Source: an uncultured Desulfovibrio sp. (GTDB lineage: Bacteria > Desulfobacterota > Desulfovibrionia > Desulfovibrionales > Desulfovibrionaceae). Taken from it: DNA of 7,325 bases. Of this stretch, positions 1 through 5,467 are shown piece after piece (within the stretch, counting starts at the first letter, position 1; the number at the start of each line of letters is the position of its first letter). A model generated the notes under the pieces. It saw only the letters and a list, made by a program, of their open reading frames with translations, had not been told where the DNA came from and did no database searches. The DNA is taken from contig USCL01000199.1 of the NCBI GenBank assembly GCA_900553145.1, positions 1-7,325 on the forward strand. The letters are read 5' to 3'. A program made the translations under genes and the position numbers.

Positions 1-315
1 GACATCTTGCTGCGGGAAGCGGGCATCGAAGCCAAGGACGTGGCCCGGCTCTACCTCGCGGGCGGGTTCGGCTCCGCCATGCGCCCGGAGAGCGCGGCGC
101 GCATCGGGCTCATCCCCGAAGAACTTTCCGGCCGGGTCAAGGTCCTCGGCAACGCCGCCGGATCAGGCGCGCTGCGCTACGCGACCGAAGAAGGCGCGCC
201 CGAAAGCGCCCTCGGCATCATCCGCCGCACCCGGTACATCGAACTTTCCGCCCACGCGGGCTTTACCGACGCCTACGTGGAACGGATGCTGTTTCCCGAA
301 CAGGGAATGGTTTGA
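1..315 (+). CDS. Reductive activator of corrinoid proteins, ASKHA/DUF4445 type, C-terminal part
   Basis: This is the last 104 residues of a gene that begins before the window; the frame is open from base 1 and stops at TGA 313-315. The segment reads LAGGFG, then an Ala/Ile/Gly-rich stretch (AARIGLIPEE), GNAAGSGALRYA, and ends RYIELSAHAGF followed by an FPE-type tail. This is the typical end of the ASKHA-fold ATPase domain of RACo and related proteins (DUF4445), where the AGGFG loop belongs to the nucleotide site. Such proteins use ATP hydrolysis and an iron-sulfur cluster to reduce inactive Co(II) corrinoid proteins back to Co(I). No CxxC cluster motif follows the domain, so it resembles bacterial RACo (cluster at the N-terminus) more than archaeal RamA (C-terminal ferredoxin domain). 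The N-terminal part is not visible. Its position just before mttB suggests it serves the same methyl-transfer system. Confidence 0.85.
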   Translation, partial: DILLREAGIEAKDVARLYLAGGFGSAMRPESAARIGLIPEELSGRVKVLGNAAGSGALRYATEEGAPESALGIIRRTRYIELSAHAGFTDAYVERMLFPEQGMV

Positions 316-340
316 AGAAGGAAAGGTCCCTCTTCAAACC
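309..340 (+). terminator. Stem-loop overlapping the activator stop codon
   Basis: A perfect 10-bp inverted repeat (309-318 with 331-340, arms GGTTTGAAGA/TCTTCAAACC) encloses a 12-base loop and includes the stop codon at 313-315. No T-run follows, so it is not a classic intrinsic terminator. It may protect the mRNA 3' end or attenuate transcription into mttB. Confidence 0.35.
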
Positions 341-484
341 CCTCCCCCTCAAGGCTTTCGCAAGGGGGGAGAAAGGCGTCCCCTTTGAGGCGCCTTACCC
401 GGAACCTTCCGGGCGAACAACGGCAGAGGCACGGCGGACCCGTTCCGCCTTACGATATGCTTCAGCAAACCCAGAGAGGCTTGT
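316..484 (+). promoter_or_regulatory. Hairpin-rich leader between the activator gene and mttB
   Basis: This 169-base gap has no gene but holds a row of inverted repeats: about 342-349 with 363-371 (C-rich/G-rich arms, one bulge), 373-378 with 391-396 (AAGGCG/CGCCTT), 398-403 with 408-413 (CCCGGA/TCCGGG, 4-base loop) and 433-438 with 444-449 (GGCGGA/TCCGCC, 5-base loop). The last ends 35 bases before the mttB start. I see no convincing -35/-10 pair. A TACGAT at 451-456 has no matching -35 box. Transcription could therefore come from upstream through this leader. The ribosome binding site AGAGAGG is at 473-479. Confidence 0.4.
341..386 (+). repeat. Dispersed intergenic repeat, copy A
   Basis: The core CCTCCCCCTCAAGGCTTTCG (341-360) and an end motif AGGCGTCCCCTTT (374-386) both recur in the gap between cbiK and cbiL. 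The interior differs between copies. It sits just behind the hairpin at the end of the activator gene. Confidence 0.4.
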
Positions 485-2005
485 ATGAAAAGATGGGCAC
501 ATTCCAGTCTGATGGGGGGCGTCGGCGTCGGCCTGAACTTCCTCCGCGAAAAGGACTGCGAAAAAATCCATGAGGCATCCCTAGAAGTCCTGCACGACCG
601 CGGCGCGTACTTCGACAGCGAAACGGCGCGCGAAGTGCTGCGCGACCACGGCTGCTGGGAAGACGCGGACGGCTGCACCCATTTCCCGCGCACGCTCGTC
701 GAGAGCGCGCTGGAAGCGGTCCCCGCCGAATTCGTCCACCGGGGCAGGACGCCCGACGACGACATCCACATGGCGCAGGATCAGGTCTATGCCTCCAACT
801 TCGGCGAAGGCATCTTTATCCACGACCTTGAAACCGGCGAACGCCGTTCCACCGTCAAGCAGGACGCCGTAGACATCCTGCGCGTGGTCGACTCGCTCGA
901 CAACGTACACATCTACAACCGCGCCATCGGCCCGCAGGACGTGCCTTCCGAGTCCGCGTCGATGCACAACGCGGAAGTGGCCTTCTGCTACACCAGCAAG
1001 CCCATGCATCTGGTGTCCGGCAGCCCCTTCCAGACAAAGAAAATGATCAAGATGGCGGAGATCGCCGCCGGGGGCAAGGAAGAGCTCAAAAAACGCCCCC
1101 GCACCGCCTTCAACCACACCACGATCAGCCCGCTCCGCATCTCGCATGAGGCCTGTGAAAACGCCATGATCGTGGCCGAAGCCGGATTGCCCAACCACAT
1201 CCTCGTCATGGTGCAGCAGGGCGCGACCTCGCCCATCAGCTACGCGGGGAGCGTGGCCGTGCACAACGCGGACTTCCTCGCCTTCAACACCCTGCTGCAG
1301 TGCGTGAACAAGGGCAACCCCACCCTGTACGGCGCGTCCGCCTGCGTCATGGACATGAAGAAGGGCCTCTCCCTCGTGGCGGCCCCCGAAGTGTTCGTGC
1401 TCAACGCGGCGATGGCCCGGATGTCGAAGTACTACAACATCCCGAGCTACATTGCCGGTGGATAGACGGACAGCATATGCAACGACGTGCAGGCCGGAGC
1501 CGAACGCGCTCTCAACCGCCTGATGACCGCGCTGGCAGGTGCCAGTGTCCTTTTCGGTCAGGGCATGCTTGAGACGGGACTTACGTTCGACATCCCGACC
1601 CTGCTCGTGGACGACGAAATCATTGATTATGTGCTGCGGATGCTGGCTGGCTTCAAGGTTGACGCCACGACCCTCTCCACGGACCTGATCAAGGAAGTCG
1701 GCCCCTTCGGTACGTACCTCGCCGAAATGGACACCTTCGACCACCTCGGCGATCTCAGCACCTACAACCTCATGAACCGCCGGAACTACGATATGTGGGC
1801 CGGTTCCGGGAAGCCTGATCTCTATGAACAGGCCCGCGAACGCTCCAAGGAAATCCTTGCCGCCCACAAGCAGAAGAACCCCCTCAGCCCCGAACAGGTC
1901 AAGGCCATCCGCGACGTCCTCGCGGACGCGGAAGGCGAACTCGGCGTCGCCGATTTCTGGAAGGGCAAGGAAGACAAGCGGTTCATCGACAACAACCTCT
2001 ACTAG
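485..2005 (+). CDS. mttB: Trimethylamine:corrinoid methyltransferase MttB, pyrrolysine-containing
   Basis: MttB transfers a methyl group from trimethylamine to the Co(I) corrinoid of MttC in the cytoplasm. The full frame is 506 codons if the UAG at 1463-1465 is read as pyrrolysine (residue 327). The archaeal enzyme is about 495 residues with Pyl near position 334. The sequence before the UAG ends SKYYNIPSYIAGG and after it continues TDSICNDVQAGAERAL, matching the family context (SYVAGS-Pyl-SD) on both sides, and family similarity continues unbroken to FDIPTLLVDDEIIDYV and beyond. Other family features are KIHEASLEVLHDRG (near residues 26-40), YGASACVMDMKKG and GQGMLETGLTFDIP. The start is set by AGAGAGG five bases before ATG 485. 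Read as an ordinary stop, the UAG would leave a useless 326-residue fragment plus an orphan C-terminal ORF. The final stop is also TAG (2003-2005). MttC and the pyl genes are not in the window. A non-Pyl MttB homologue (MtgB type, glycine betaine) is unlikely because the UAG sits precisely at the Pyl site. Confidence 0.95.
1463..1465 (+). other. In-frame UAG encoding pyrrolysine (residue 327)
   Basis: The TAG lies in the mttB frame directly after the codons for IAGG and before TDS. Archaeal MttB carries its catalytic pyrrolysine at the corresponding position, in the active site of the TIM barrel, where it is thought to bind and activate the methylamine. Decoding needs tRNA-Pyl (pylT), PylS and the PylBCD synthesis enzymes, none of which is visible here. 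I found no clear stem-loop in the roughly 80 bases after the codon. Confidence 0.93.
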
Positions 2006-2013
2006 CGGGCCGT

Positions 2014-2037
2014 CCGGGCGGGGCTTCTCCCGCCCGG
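2014..2037 (+). other. GC-rich stem-loop 8 bases after the mttB amber stop
   Basis: A perfect 9-bp stem (2014-2022 CCGGGCGGG with 2029-2037 CCCGCCCGG) closes a 6-base loop. No T-run follows, so it is a poor terminator. It could block 3'-to-5' mRNA decay or influence the ribosome at the stop codon. Confidence 0.5.
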
Positions 2038-2050
2038 GCCCCGTAAGGAA

Positions 2051-2094
2051 CCCGGCGCGTTTTCCTTTCCTCCTCTTGGGGAAAACGCGCCGGG
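2051..2094 (+). other. Strong 15-bp perfect stem-loop between mttB and the next methyltransferase gene
   Basis: The arm at 2051-2065 (CCCGGCGCGTTTTCC) is exactly complementary to 2080-2094 (GGAAAACGCGCCGGG), around a 14-base pyrimidine-rich loop. No T-tract follows, so simple termination is unlikely. It fits an mRNA-stabilising or processing element that separates expression of mttB from the gene at 2240, or a rho-dependent or attenuation signal. Confidence 0.6.
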
Positions 2095-2239
2095 GCGCAA
2101 GACGGCTTCCCTCAGCACTCCCCCTTATCTTGAATACCGGAAAACCGACGCCCCGCCGCCGGGCCTGCCGTCGCGCCCAATATGGGACAAAACATTTTCC
2201 ATTGGAAACCACGCCACACCCGCCAAGGAGCATCACGCC

Positions 2240-3283
2240 ATGACCATGACTTCACGAGAACGCTTCGCCGCGATGCTGAACCACGAAACGCCGGACAGGA
2301 TGCCCGTCTACCCGCTGGTGAACAGCGTGTCGCGCCAGTCGCTCGGCATCACCTATGAAGAGTGGACCAAGGACGTCGACAAATGCGCCGAAGCCATCAT
2401 CCGCACCACGGACGAGCTCGACCTCGACTGCCTGTGCACGCTGGTCGACCTCTCCGTGGAAGCCGCCGACTTCGGGCAGGAACTGCTGTACTTCAAGGAC
2501 AAGGCCGCCTGCCCGGACCCCGCGCACCGCGTCGTCCCCACTGAGGAGGATTACGACAAGATCCCCCGCATCGACCCCGCCAAAGGCAAGCGCATGAGCG
2601 AACACGTGGAACTCTGCCGCAAGCTCGTGGAGGCGCGGGGCAAGGACAAGCCCGTGGTGGCCTTCGTGTTCGGCCCGCTCGGCATCGTCAGCATGCTCAG
2701 GGGCCAGCAGGAAATGTTCATGGATCTGTATACCGCCCCGGACGAAGTGAAAAAGGGCGTGGAGATCGTCTCCGACGTGCTCTGCGACTGGATCGACCAG
2801 CTCTGCGCCACGGGCATCGACGCGGTGATGTTCGACACGCTGTATGCTTCCCGGTCGATCATGAGCGCGGAAATGTGGGACGAGTTCGAAGGCGTCTACA
2901 TGACCCGCATCGCCGAGCGCGTGCGTTCCCACGGCTGCGCGGTGATGATCCACAACTGCGGGCAGGGCGCGTACTTCGATGAACAGTATGCGCGCATGAA
3001 CCCCGTCCTGTTTTCCTTCGCCCATCCGCCGCAGGGCTGCGCGGACATGAAGGAGGCCGTCGAGAAATACGCCGGCAAGATGATCCTCATGGGCACCATC
3101 GATCCCGGCTGGTTCATGACCGCCACCCCCGAAACGCTCAAGGCGCGCGTGGAAGAGGAACTCGCCGTATTCGGCCCCTCCAAGAGGTACGTCCTCTCGA
3201 CCGGCTGCGAATACCCCGCCTGCCTCGACTTTACCTTCCCCCGCCAGATGGCGGCCATGGCAAAAGCGTACACCTACGAATAA
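2240..3283 (+). CDS. UroD-superfamily methylcobamide methyltransferase, MtaA/MtbA-like
   Basis: The 347-residue protein has the length and layout of the MtaA/MtbA branch of the uroporphyrinogen decarboxylase superfamily (about 340 residues). It begins with the typical SRERFAAMLNHETPDRMPVYPL, has VVAFVFGPLGIVSML near residues 134-148, IHNCGQG near 237 and LSTGCEYP near 319-326. His238 and Cys240 (HxC) together with Cys323 form the zinc motif that methylcobamide:thiol methyltransferases use to activate their thiol acceptor and that true HemE lacks. The start is ATG 2240, ten bases after the start of a perfect AAGGAG-spaced site (2225-2230); an in-frame ATG at 2246 is less well placed. It lies 234 bases after mttB, same strand and same frame, with a hairpin (3306-3338) behind it, so it is probably in the mttB operon. 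It likely demethylates the methyl-corrinoid protein made by MttB. The acceptor is unknown: coenzyme M in methanogens, but it cannot be read from this sequence. Confidence 0.85.
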   Translation: MTMTSRERFAAMLNHETPDRMPVYPLVNSVSRQSLGITYEEWTKDVDKCAEAIIRTTDELDLDCLCTLVDLSVEAADFGQELLYFKDKAACPDPAHRVVPTEEDYDKIPRIDPAKGKRMSEHVELCRKLVEARGKDKPVVAFVFGPLGIVSMLRGQQEMFMDLYTAPDEVKKGVEIVSDVLCDWIDQLCATGIDAVMFDTLYASRSIMSAEMWDEFEGVYMTRIAERVRSHGCAVMIHNCGQGAYFDEQYARMNPVLFSFAHPPQGCADMKEAVEKYAGKMILMGTIDPGWFMTATPETLKARVEEELAVFGPSKRYVLSTGCEYPACLDFTFPRQMAAMAKAYTYE

Positions 3284-3305
3284 GGCGGGCATCCCCATCC
3301 CGCCC

Positions 3306-3338
3306 TCCGCCCGCGGTTCCCCCGAACCCGCGGGCGGA
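3306..3338 (+). terminator. GC-rich hairpin behind the MtaA/MtbA-like gene
   Basis: A perfect 11-bp stem (3306-3316 TCCGCCCGCGG with 3328-3338 CCGCGGGCGGA) extends inward by TTC/GAA with one bulged C, leaving a CCCC loop. It starts 23 bases after the stop codon. The following bases (TCTTCCC) are only weakly T-rich. It is a plausible transcript end for the methyltransferase unit. A second, looser inverted repeat (3349-3357 ACGGGGCCG with 3401-3409) follows. Confidence 0.6.
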
Positions 3339-3518
3339 TCTTCCCGATACGGGGCCGCGCGGCGGAGGATCGGTTTCCCTCTCCCGGGCCCGCCGGCGTC
3401 CGGCCCCGTCATCGCACAAAGCGGGCCGCCCGACCCCCTCCTGCCCCATGCCCCGGCGGTACAGATATTTCTCATCCCCCGCCCTTCCCCATCCCCACTC
3501 CATCCTCCGGATCATCCG

Positions 3519-3540
3519 TGATGCCTCTTATACGGCATCA
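3519..3540. repeat. Perfect 7-bp inverted repeat, operator-like
   Basis: TGATGCC (3519-3525) and GGCATCA (3534-3540) flank an 8-base AT-rich spacer, a layout compatible with a dimeric regulator site or a small hairpin. No regulator gene is nearby to assign it to. Confidence 0.3.
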
Positions 3541-3700
3541 ATCCTTACTCCACCGGTACAAAAAACCTTTACAGCCCCATTTTCAGATCGAGATTTTTTT
3601 CGCATGCCGCCCCGAAAGGCTGGACAAGGGAACCCTTCTGATATATGAGATAACCAACGGATGCGGAAAAGACGCACGGTCAGGCGGTACGCCCACCATG

Positions 3701-3740
3701 CCTTTTGAGGTGCTATCATGGCCGTCCTCAAAAGGTTTTT
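3701..3740 (+). terminator. Intrinsic terminator with no gene in front
   Basis: A perfect 10-bp stem (3701-3710 CCTTTTGAGG with 3726-3735 CCTCAAAAGG), a 15-base loop and an immediate TTTTT (3736-3740) make a good + strand rho-independent terminator. The nearest upstream coding stop is at 3283, more than 400 bases away and behind another hairpin. It may end a small RNA or an extended 3' UTR. Confidence 0.65.
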
Positions 3741-3827
3741 CAGGGGAATCGTCCATAGGGCACCAACGGATTTCGGAACCGTTTAAGAAAAAAGGCTTTC
3801 TGATATTCCTAATGCCTCTCAGACCCC

Positions 3828-3856
3828 TTGAAGCCGCCGTGCAGGTAGGGTAAAAC
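3828..3856 (+). promoter_or_regulatory. Possible sigma70-type promoter for the riboswitch-cbiK transcript
   Basis: TTGAAG (3828-3833) and TAAAAC (3851-3856) each match 4 of 6 consensus bases and are separated by exactly 17. The site is downstream of the terminator at 3701-3740 and about 130 bases before the riboswitch, which is where a promoter is needed. The match is weak and could be chance. Confidence 0.3.
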
Positions 3857-3984
3857 GGCTTGAACGTAGGCCGGAGGGATCGCGCGCAAGCGCCTCGACG
3901 CCCCGGAAAACAGGCGGACGCCGCCAGCCCTCCGTCACCCCCAAACCCGCCGGGCAAATGCCCCGCCGCAACCAACGCAACCGT

Positions 3985-4141
3985 CTTCAGGTGCCCGAAT
4001 ACTTCGGGATAATTGGGAAGTTCGTAAAAACGACGCTGACCCGCAACCGTGAGAGGGGATGAACCCGCAACAGCCACTGTGGACGCGTCCACGGGAAGGC
4101 GCGGGCAAAGATGATCCTCAAGCCGGGAAACCAGCCTGAAA
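3985..4141 (+). promoter_or_regulatory. Cobalamin riboswitch upstream of cbiK
   Basis: Conserved pieces of the adenosylcobalamin aptamer occur in the correct order: a closing stem TTCAGG (3986-3991) with CCTGAA (4135-4140); a small hairpin CCCGAA/TTCGGG (3994-4008); TAATTGGGAA (from 4009); GCTGACCCGCAACCGT (4035-4050); GCCACTGT (4073-4080), a peripheral palindromic stem (4079-4092) and GGGAAGGC (4093-4100); and the B12-box-like AAGCCGGGAAACCAGCCTG (4120-4138). In this class cobalamin binding represses the downstream gene, by termination or by hiding the ribosome binding site. Its place 67 bases before the cbiK start fits feedback control of corrin synthesis. Confidence 0.93.
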
Positions 4142-4152
4142 GCCCATATGGT

Positions 4153-4202
4153 ACGGACGCCTCCGCGCGTTCCGTCCGGTCCACGACAATTGGACCAAGG
4201 AG
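4153..4202 (+). promoter_or_regulatory. Probable expression platform with hairpins next to the cbiK ribosome binding site
   Basis: Between the aptamer and the gene lie two hairpins: 4153-4160 with 4167-4175 (one bulge) and a perfect 6-bp stem 4178-4183 (GGTCCA) with 4191-4196 (TGGACC). The second abuts the ribosome binding site AAGGAG (4197-4202), five bases before ATG 4208. No T-run follows either hairpin, so control at translation initiation seems more likely than termination. The switching partner strands cannot be settled by eye. Confidence 0.45.
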
Positions 4203-4207
4203 TTGCC

Positions 4208-5080
4208 ATGAAAAAATGTTTCGTCATGGTTCTGTTGTGCTGCCTGCTGGCTGCCGGAACCGCCCTTGCCAAGACGGGCACCCTGCTCGTCGCCTTCGGA
4301 ACCTCGATGGACAGCGCAAGGCCCGCAATCGACGACATCGAAAAGGCGTACAAGAAGGCCGCCGGGAACGAGCCCGTCCTTATGGCCTTCACCTCGGACA
4401 TCATCCGCAACAAGCTGGCGAAGGAAGGCAAGCCCGTCCATTCCGTCAACGCCGCGATGAACGAACTCGCCGCGCAGGGCGTGACCGATCTCAAGATCCA
4501 GTCCCTGCACATCGCCCCCGCCGAGGAATACAACCAGCTCGAACGCATGGTCGTCAAAAACATCACCAAGAATCCCGGCGTATTCAAGACCGTCAAGGTC
4601 GGCTATCCCCTCCTCGTCTCCGAGAAGGATCTCGACGATGTGGTCAAGGTGGTGCTCGCGTCCCTGCCCAAGGATCGCAAGCCGGGCGAAGCCGTGGTGC
4701 TCATGGGCCACGGCAACGACCGCGGCCCCGGCGACCTGACCCTCGCCGCCGCTGTCGCCGCCTTCCACAAGGCCGACCCCCATGTCTGGCTCGCCACCGT
4801 CGAAGGCGCCAACAGCTTCGACAACGTCCTGCCCAAGCTCAAGGCCTCCGGCGCCAAGCGCGTCTGGCTCCAGCCCTTCATGATCGTCGCCGGCGACCAC
4901 GCCAACAACGATCTCGCCGGGCCGGAAGAGGATTCTTGGGCCTCCCGCATCAAGGCCGCCGGGATGACCCCCATGCCCAACCTCAAGGGCCTCGGCCAGC
5001 TCAAGGGCATTCAGGACATCTTCCTCAGCCATACCCAAAACGCCGTCGTCGATCTCGCCAACACGAAAAAGGCGGATTGA
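4208..5080 (+). CDS. cbiK: Sirohydrochlorin cobaltochelatase CbiK, exported (CbiKP-like)
   Basis: The protein is 290 residues. Residues 1-21 form a signal peptide: MKK, a hydrophobic core (VMVLLCCLLAAG) and an ALA cleavage motif before KTG, so the mature enzyme should be periplasmic. The chelatase fold starts at GTLLVAFGTSM. His168 (MGHGND) and His231 (AGDHAN), 63 residues apart, match the two metal-site histidines of CbiK (about 62 apart in Salmonella CbiK). His101 (SLHIAPAEE) corresponds to the histidine that binds heme in Desulfovibrio vulgaris CbiKP, as I recall. Family activity: insertion of Co2+ (or Fe2+ in vitro) into sirohydrochlorin in early anaerobic cobalamin synthesis. The start is fixed by AAGGAG at 4197-4202 and by the signal peptide; an in-frame ATG at 4148 lies in the riboswitch platform and is rejected. 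A cobalamin riboswitch precedes it and cbiL follows. Because the substrate is made in the cytoplasm, a transport or heme-related role in the periplasm is also possible. Confidence 0.92.
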   Translation: MKKCFVMVLLCCLLAAGTALAKTGTLLVAFGTSMDSARPAIDDIEKAYKKAAGNEPVLMAFTSDIIRNKLAKEGKPVHSVNAAMNELAAQGVTDLKIQSLHIAPAEEYNQLERMVVKNITKNPGVFKTVKVGYPLLVSEKDLDDVVKVVLASLPKDRKPGEAVVLMGHGNDRGPGDLTLAAAVAAFHKADPHVWLATVEGANSFDNVLPKLKASGAKRVWLQPFMIVAGDHANNDLAGPEEDSWASRIKAAGMTPMPNLKGLGQLKGIQDIFLSHTQNAVVDLANTKKAD

Positions 5081-5109
5081 TGCAACAGAGTGGCGGATAA
5101 ATAAAACAA

Positions 5110-5131
5110 CGGAGGGGGCCTTCCCCCTCCG
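5110..5131. terminator. Hairpin behind cbiK, possibly bidirectional
   Basis: A perfect 9-bp stem (5110-5118 CGGAGGGGG with 5123-5131 CCCCCTCCG) with a 4-base loop lies 30 bases after the cbiK stop. On the + strand an A-rich stretch precedes it and no T-run follows. Read on the - strand the hairpin is followed by TTGTTTTATTTAT, a much better terminator, although no - strand gene is evident. Confidence 0.55.
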
Positions 5132-5133
5132 AA

Positions 5134-5242
5134 CCTCCCCCCGAGGCTTTCGGCCCTAGCCCCTGTTCGCGGGTTTTCCCCTGCGGGCCCTAAAAACGGC
5201 ACGGAATGCGGCATTCCTCTTTTTCAGAGGCGTCTCCCCTTT
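5134..5242 (+). repeat. Dispersed intergenic repeat, copy B
   Basis: This copy begins CCTCCCCCCGAGGCTTTCG (5134-5152) and ends AGGCGTCTCCCCTTT (5228-5242), closely matching both ends of copy A at 341-386. The interior is longer and unrelated. It follows the hairpin at the end of cbiK, as copy A follows the hairpin at the end of the activator gene. Confidence 0.4.
5203..5225 (+). terminator. Small hairpin with T-run between cbiK and cbiL
   Basis: GGAATG (5203-5208) and CATTCC (5212-5217) form a 6-bp stem with a 3-base loop, followed by TCTTTTTC. It has the form of a weak intrinsic terminator. A further inverted repeat (5222-5229 TTTCAGAG with 5245-5252 CTCTGAAA) overlaps the T-run and could compete with it, like an antiterminator. 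Confidence 0.4.
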
Positions 5243-5256
5243 CACTCTGAAACCAA

Positions 5257-5404
5257 ACGGCAACACGGTTCGCCCGTTGTAGAAAAGCGTTCCCCGGCTC
5301 CCCTCATCCCCAGTACAAAAGCCTTTGAGGGGGAGGGAGGACTCGGGAAGGGAAAGGCCGTGACCTTCTGGCCGCGGGCCTCGCAGCCGCCGACGGCAAC
5401 ACGG
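5257..5404 (+). repeat. 12-base direct repeat ACGGCAACACGG in the cbiL leader
   Basis: ACGGCAACACGG occurs at 5257-5268 and again at 5393-5404, 136 bases apart. The second copy overlaps the 3' arm of the inner leader helix, so the first copy offers five to seven bases of alternative pairing to the same 5' arm. Confidence 0.4.
5318..5336 (-). repeat. Dispersed intergenic repeat core, inverted copy C
   Basis: On the - strand this reads CCTCCCCCTCAAAGGCTTT, differing from the copy A core by one extra A. It also supplies part of the outer 5' arm of the folded leader before cbiL. Confidence 0.4.
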
Positions 5405-5436
5405 CCTTTCTTCAGGAAGGTTCTCTTTCCCTCCCC
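5330..5436 (+). promoter_or_regulatory. Folded RNA leader in front of cbiL
   Basis: Two nested perfect helices are possible: an outer 9-bp stem (5330-5338 GGGGAGGGA with 5428-5436 TCCCTCCCC) and an inner 11-bp stem (5352-5362 GAAAGGCCGTG with 5400-5410 CACGGCCTTTC), with a GC-rich core between 5363 and 5399. The structure ends 19 bases before the cbiL ribosome binding site (AAGGA, 5456-5460). I see none of the conserved cobalamin-riboswitch motifs in it. Confidence 0.45.
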
Positions 5437-5467
5437 GCAACCATCAACCTTCGACAAGGATTTTACC

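Larger units (their letters stand above)
3284..3984. other. 700-base region without a convincing gene
   Basis: Open frames here have poor codon character, no matching ribosome binding sites and no recognisable protein family. The region holds a probable terminator at 3306-3338, an inverted repeat at 3519-3540, an orphan terminator at 3701-3740, a possible promoter at 3828-3856 and, from about 3860, what looks like the untranslated leader of the cobalamin riboswitch. The stretch 3520-3830 is clearly richer in A and T than the flanking genes, as expected of regulatory DNA. I saw no tRNA, including no CUA-anticodon tRNA-Pyl. Confidence 0.6.

Noticed and set aside
1463..1465. mttB as a pseudogene with a nonsense mutation
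   Set aside because: The UAG falls exactly at the conserved pyrrolysine site and the frame beyond it is intact for 179 codons with family sequence.
581..2236. 551-codon open frame on the - strand opposite mttB
   Set aside because: It mirrors the mttB codons in a high-GC gene, gives a His/Val/Gly-rich product without family resemblance, and the + strand is clearly MttB.
2252..3475. 407-codon open frame on the - strand opposite the MtaA/MtbA-like gene
   Set aside because: Low-complexity antisense shadow; the + strand frame carries recognisable family motifs including the zinc ligands.
3518..3853. 111-codon open frame on the + strand in the intergenic region
   Set aside because: No ribosome binding site, no family resemblance, and an intrinsic terminator lies inside it.
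3284..4000. tRNA-Pyl gene in the gap beside mttB
   Set aside because: I searched by eye for a CTA anticodon arm (CTCTAAAT-like) and found none.
4148..4207. Earlier in-frame ATG for cbiK at 4148
   Set aside because: It would place 20 non-family residues before the signal peptide and lies in the riboswitch platform; AAGGAG precedes ATG 4208 instead.
3583..4596. 337-codon open frame on the - strand through the riboswitch
   Set aside because: It runs through the cobalamin aptamer and the 5' half of cbiK, which are both well supported on the + strand.
4111..5100. 329-codon Arg-rich open frame overlapping cbiK on the + strand
   Set aside because: Out-of-frame shadow of cbiK, starting within the riboswitch and lacking its own ribosome binding site.
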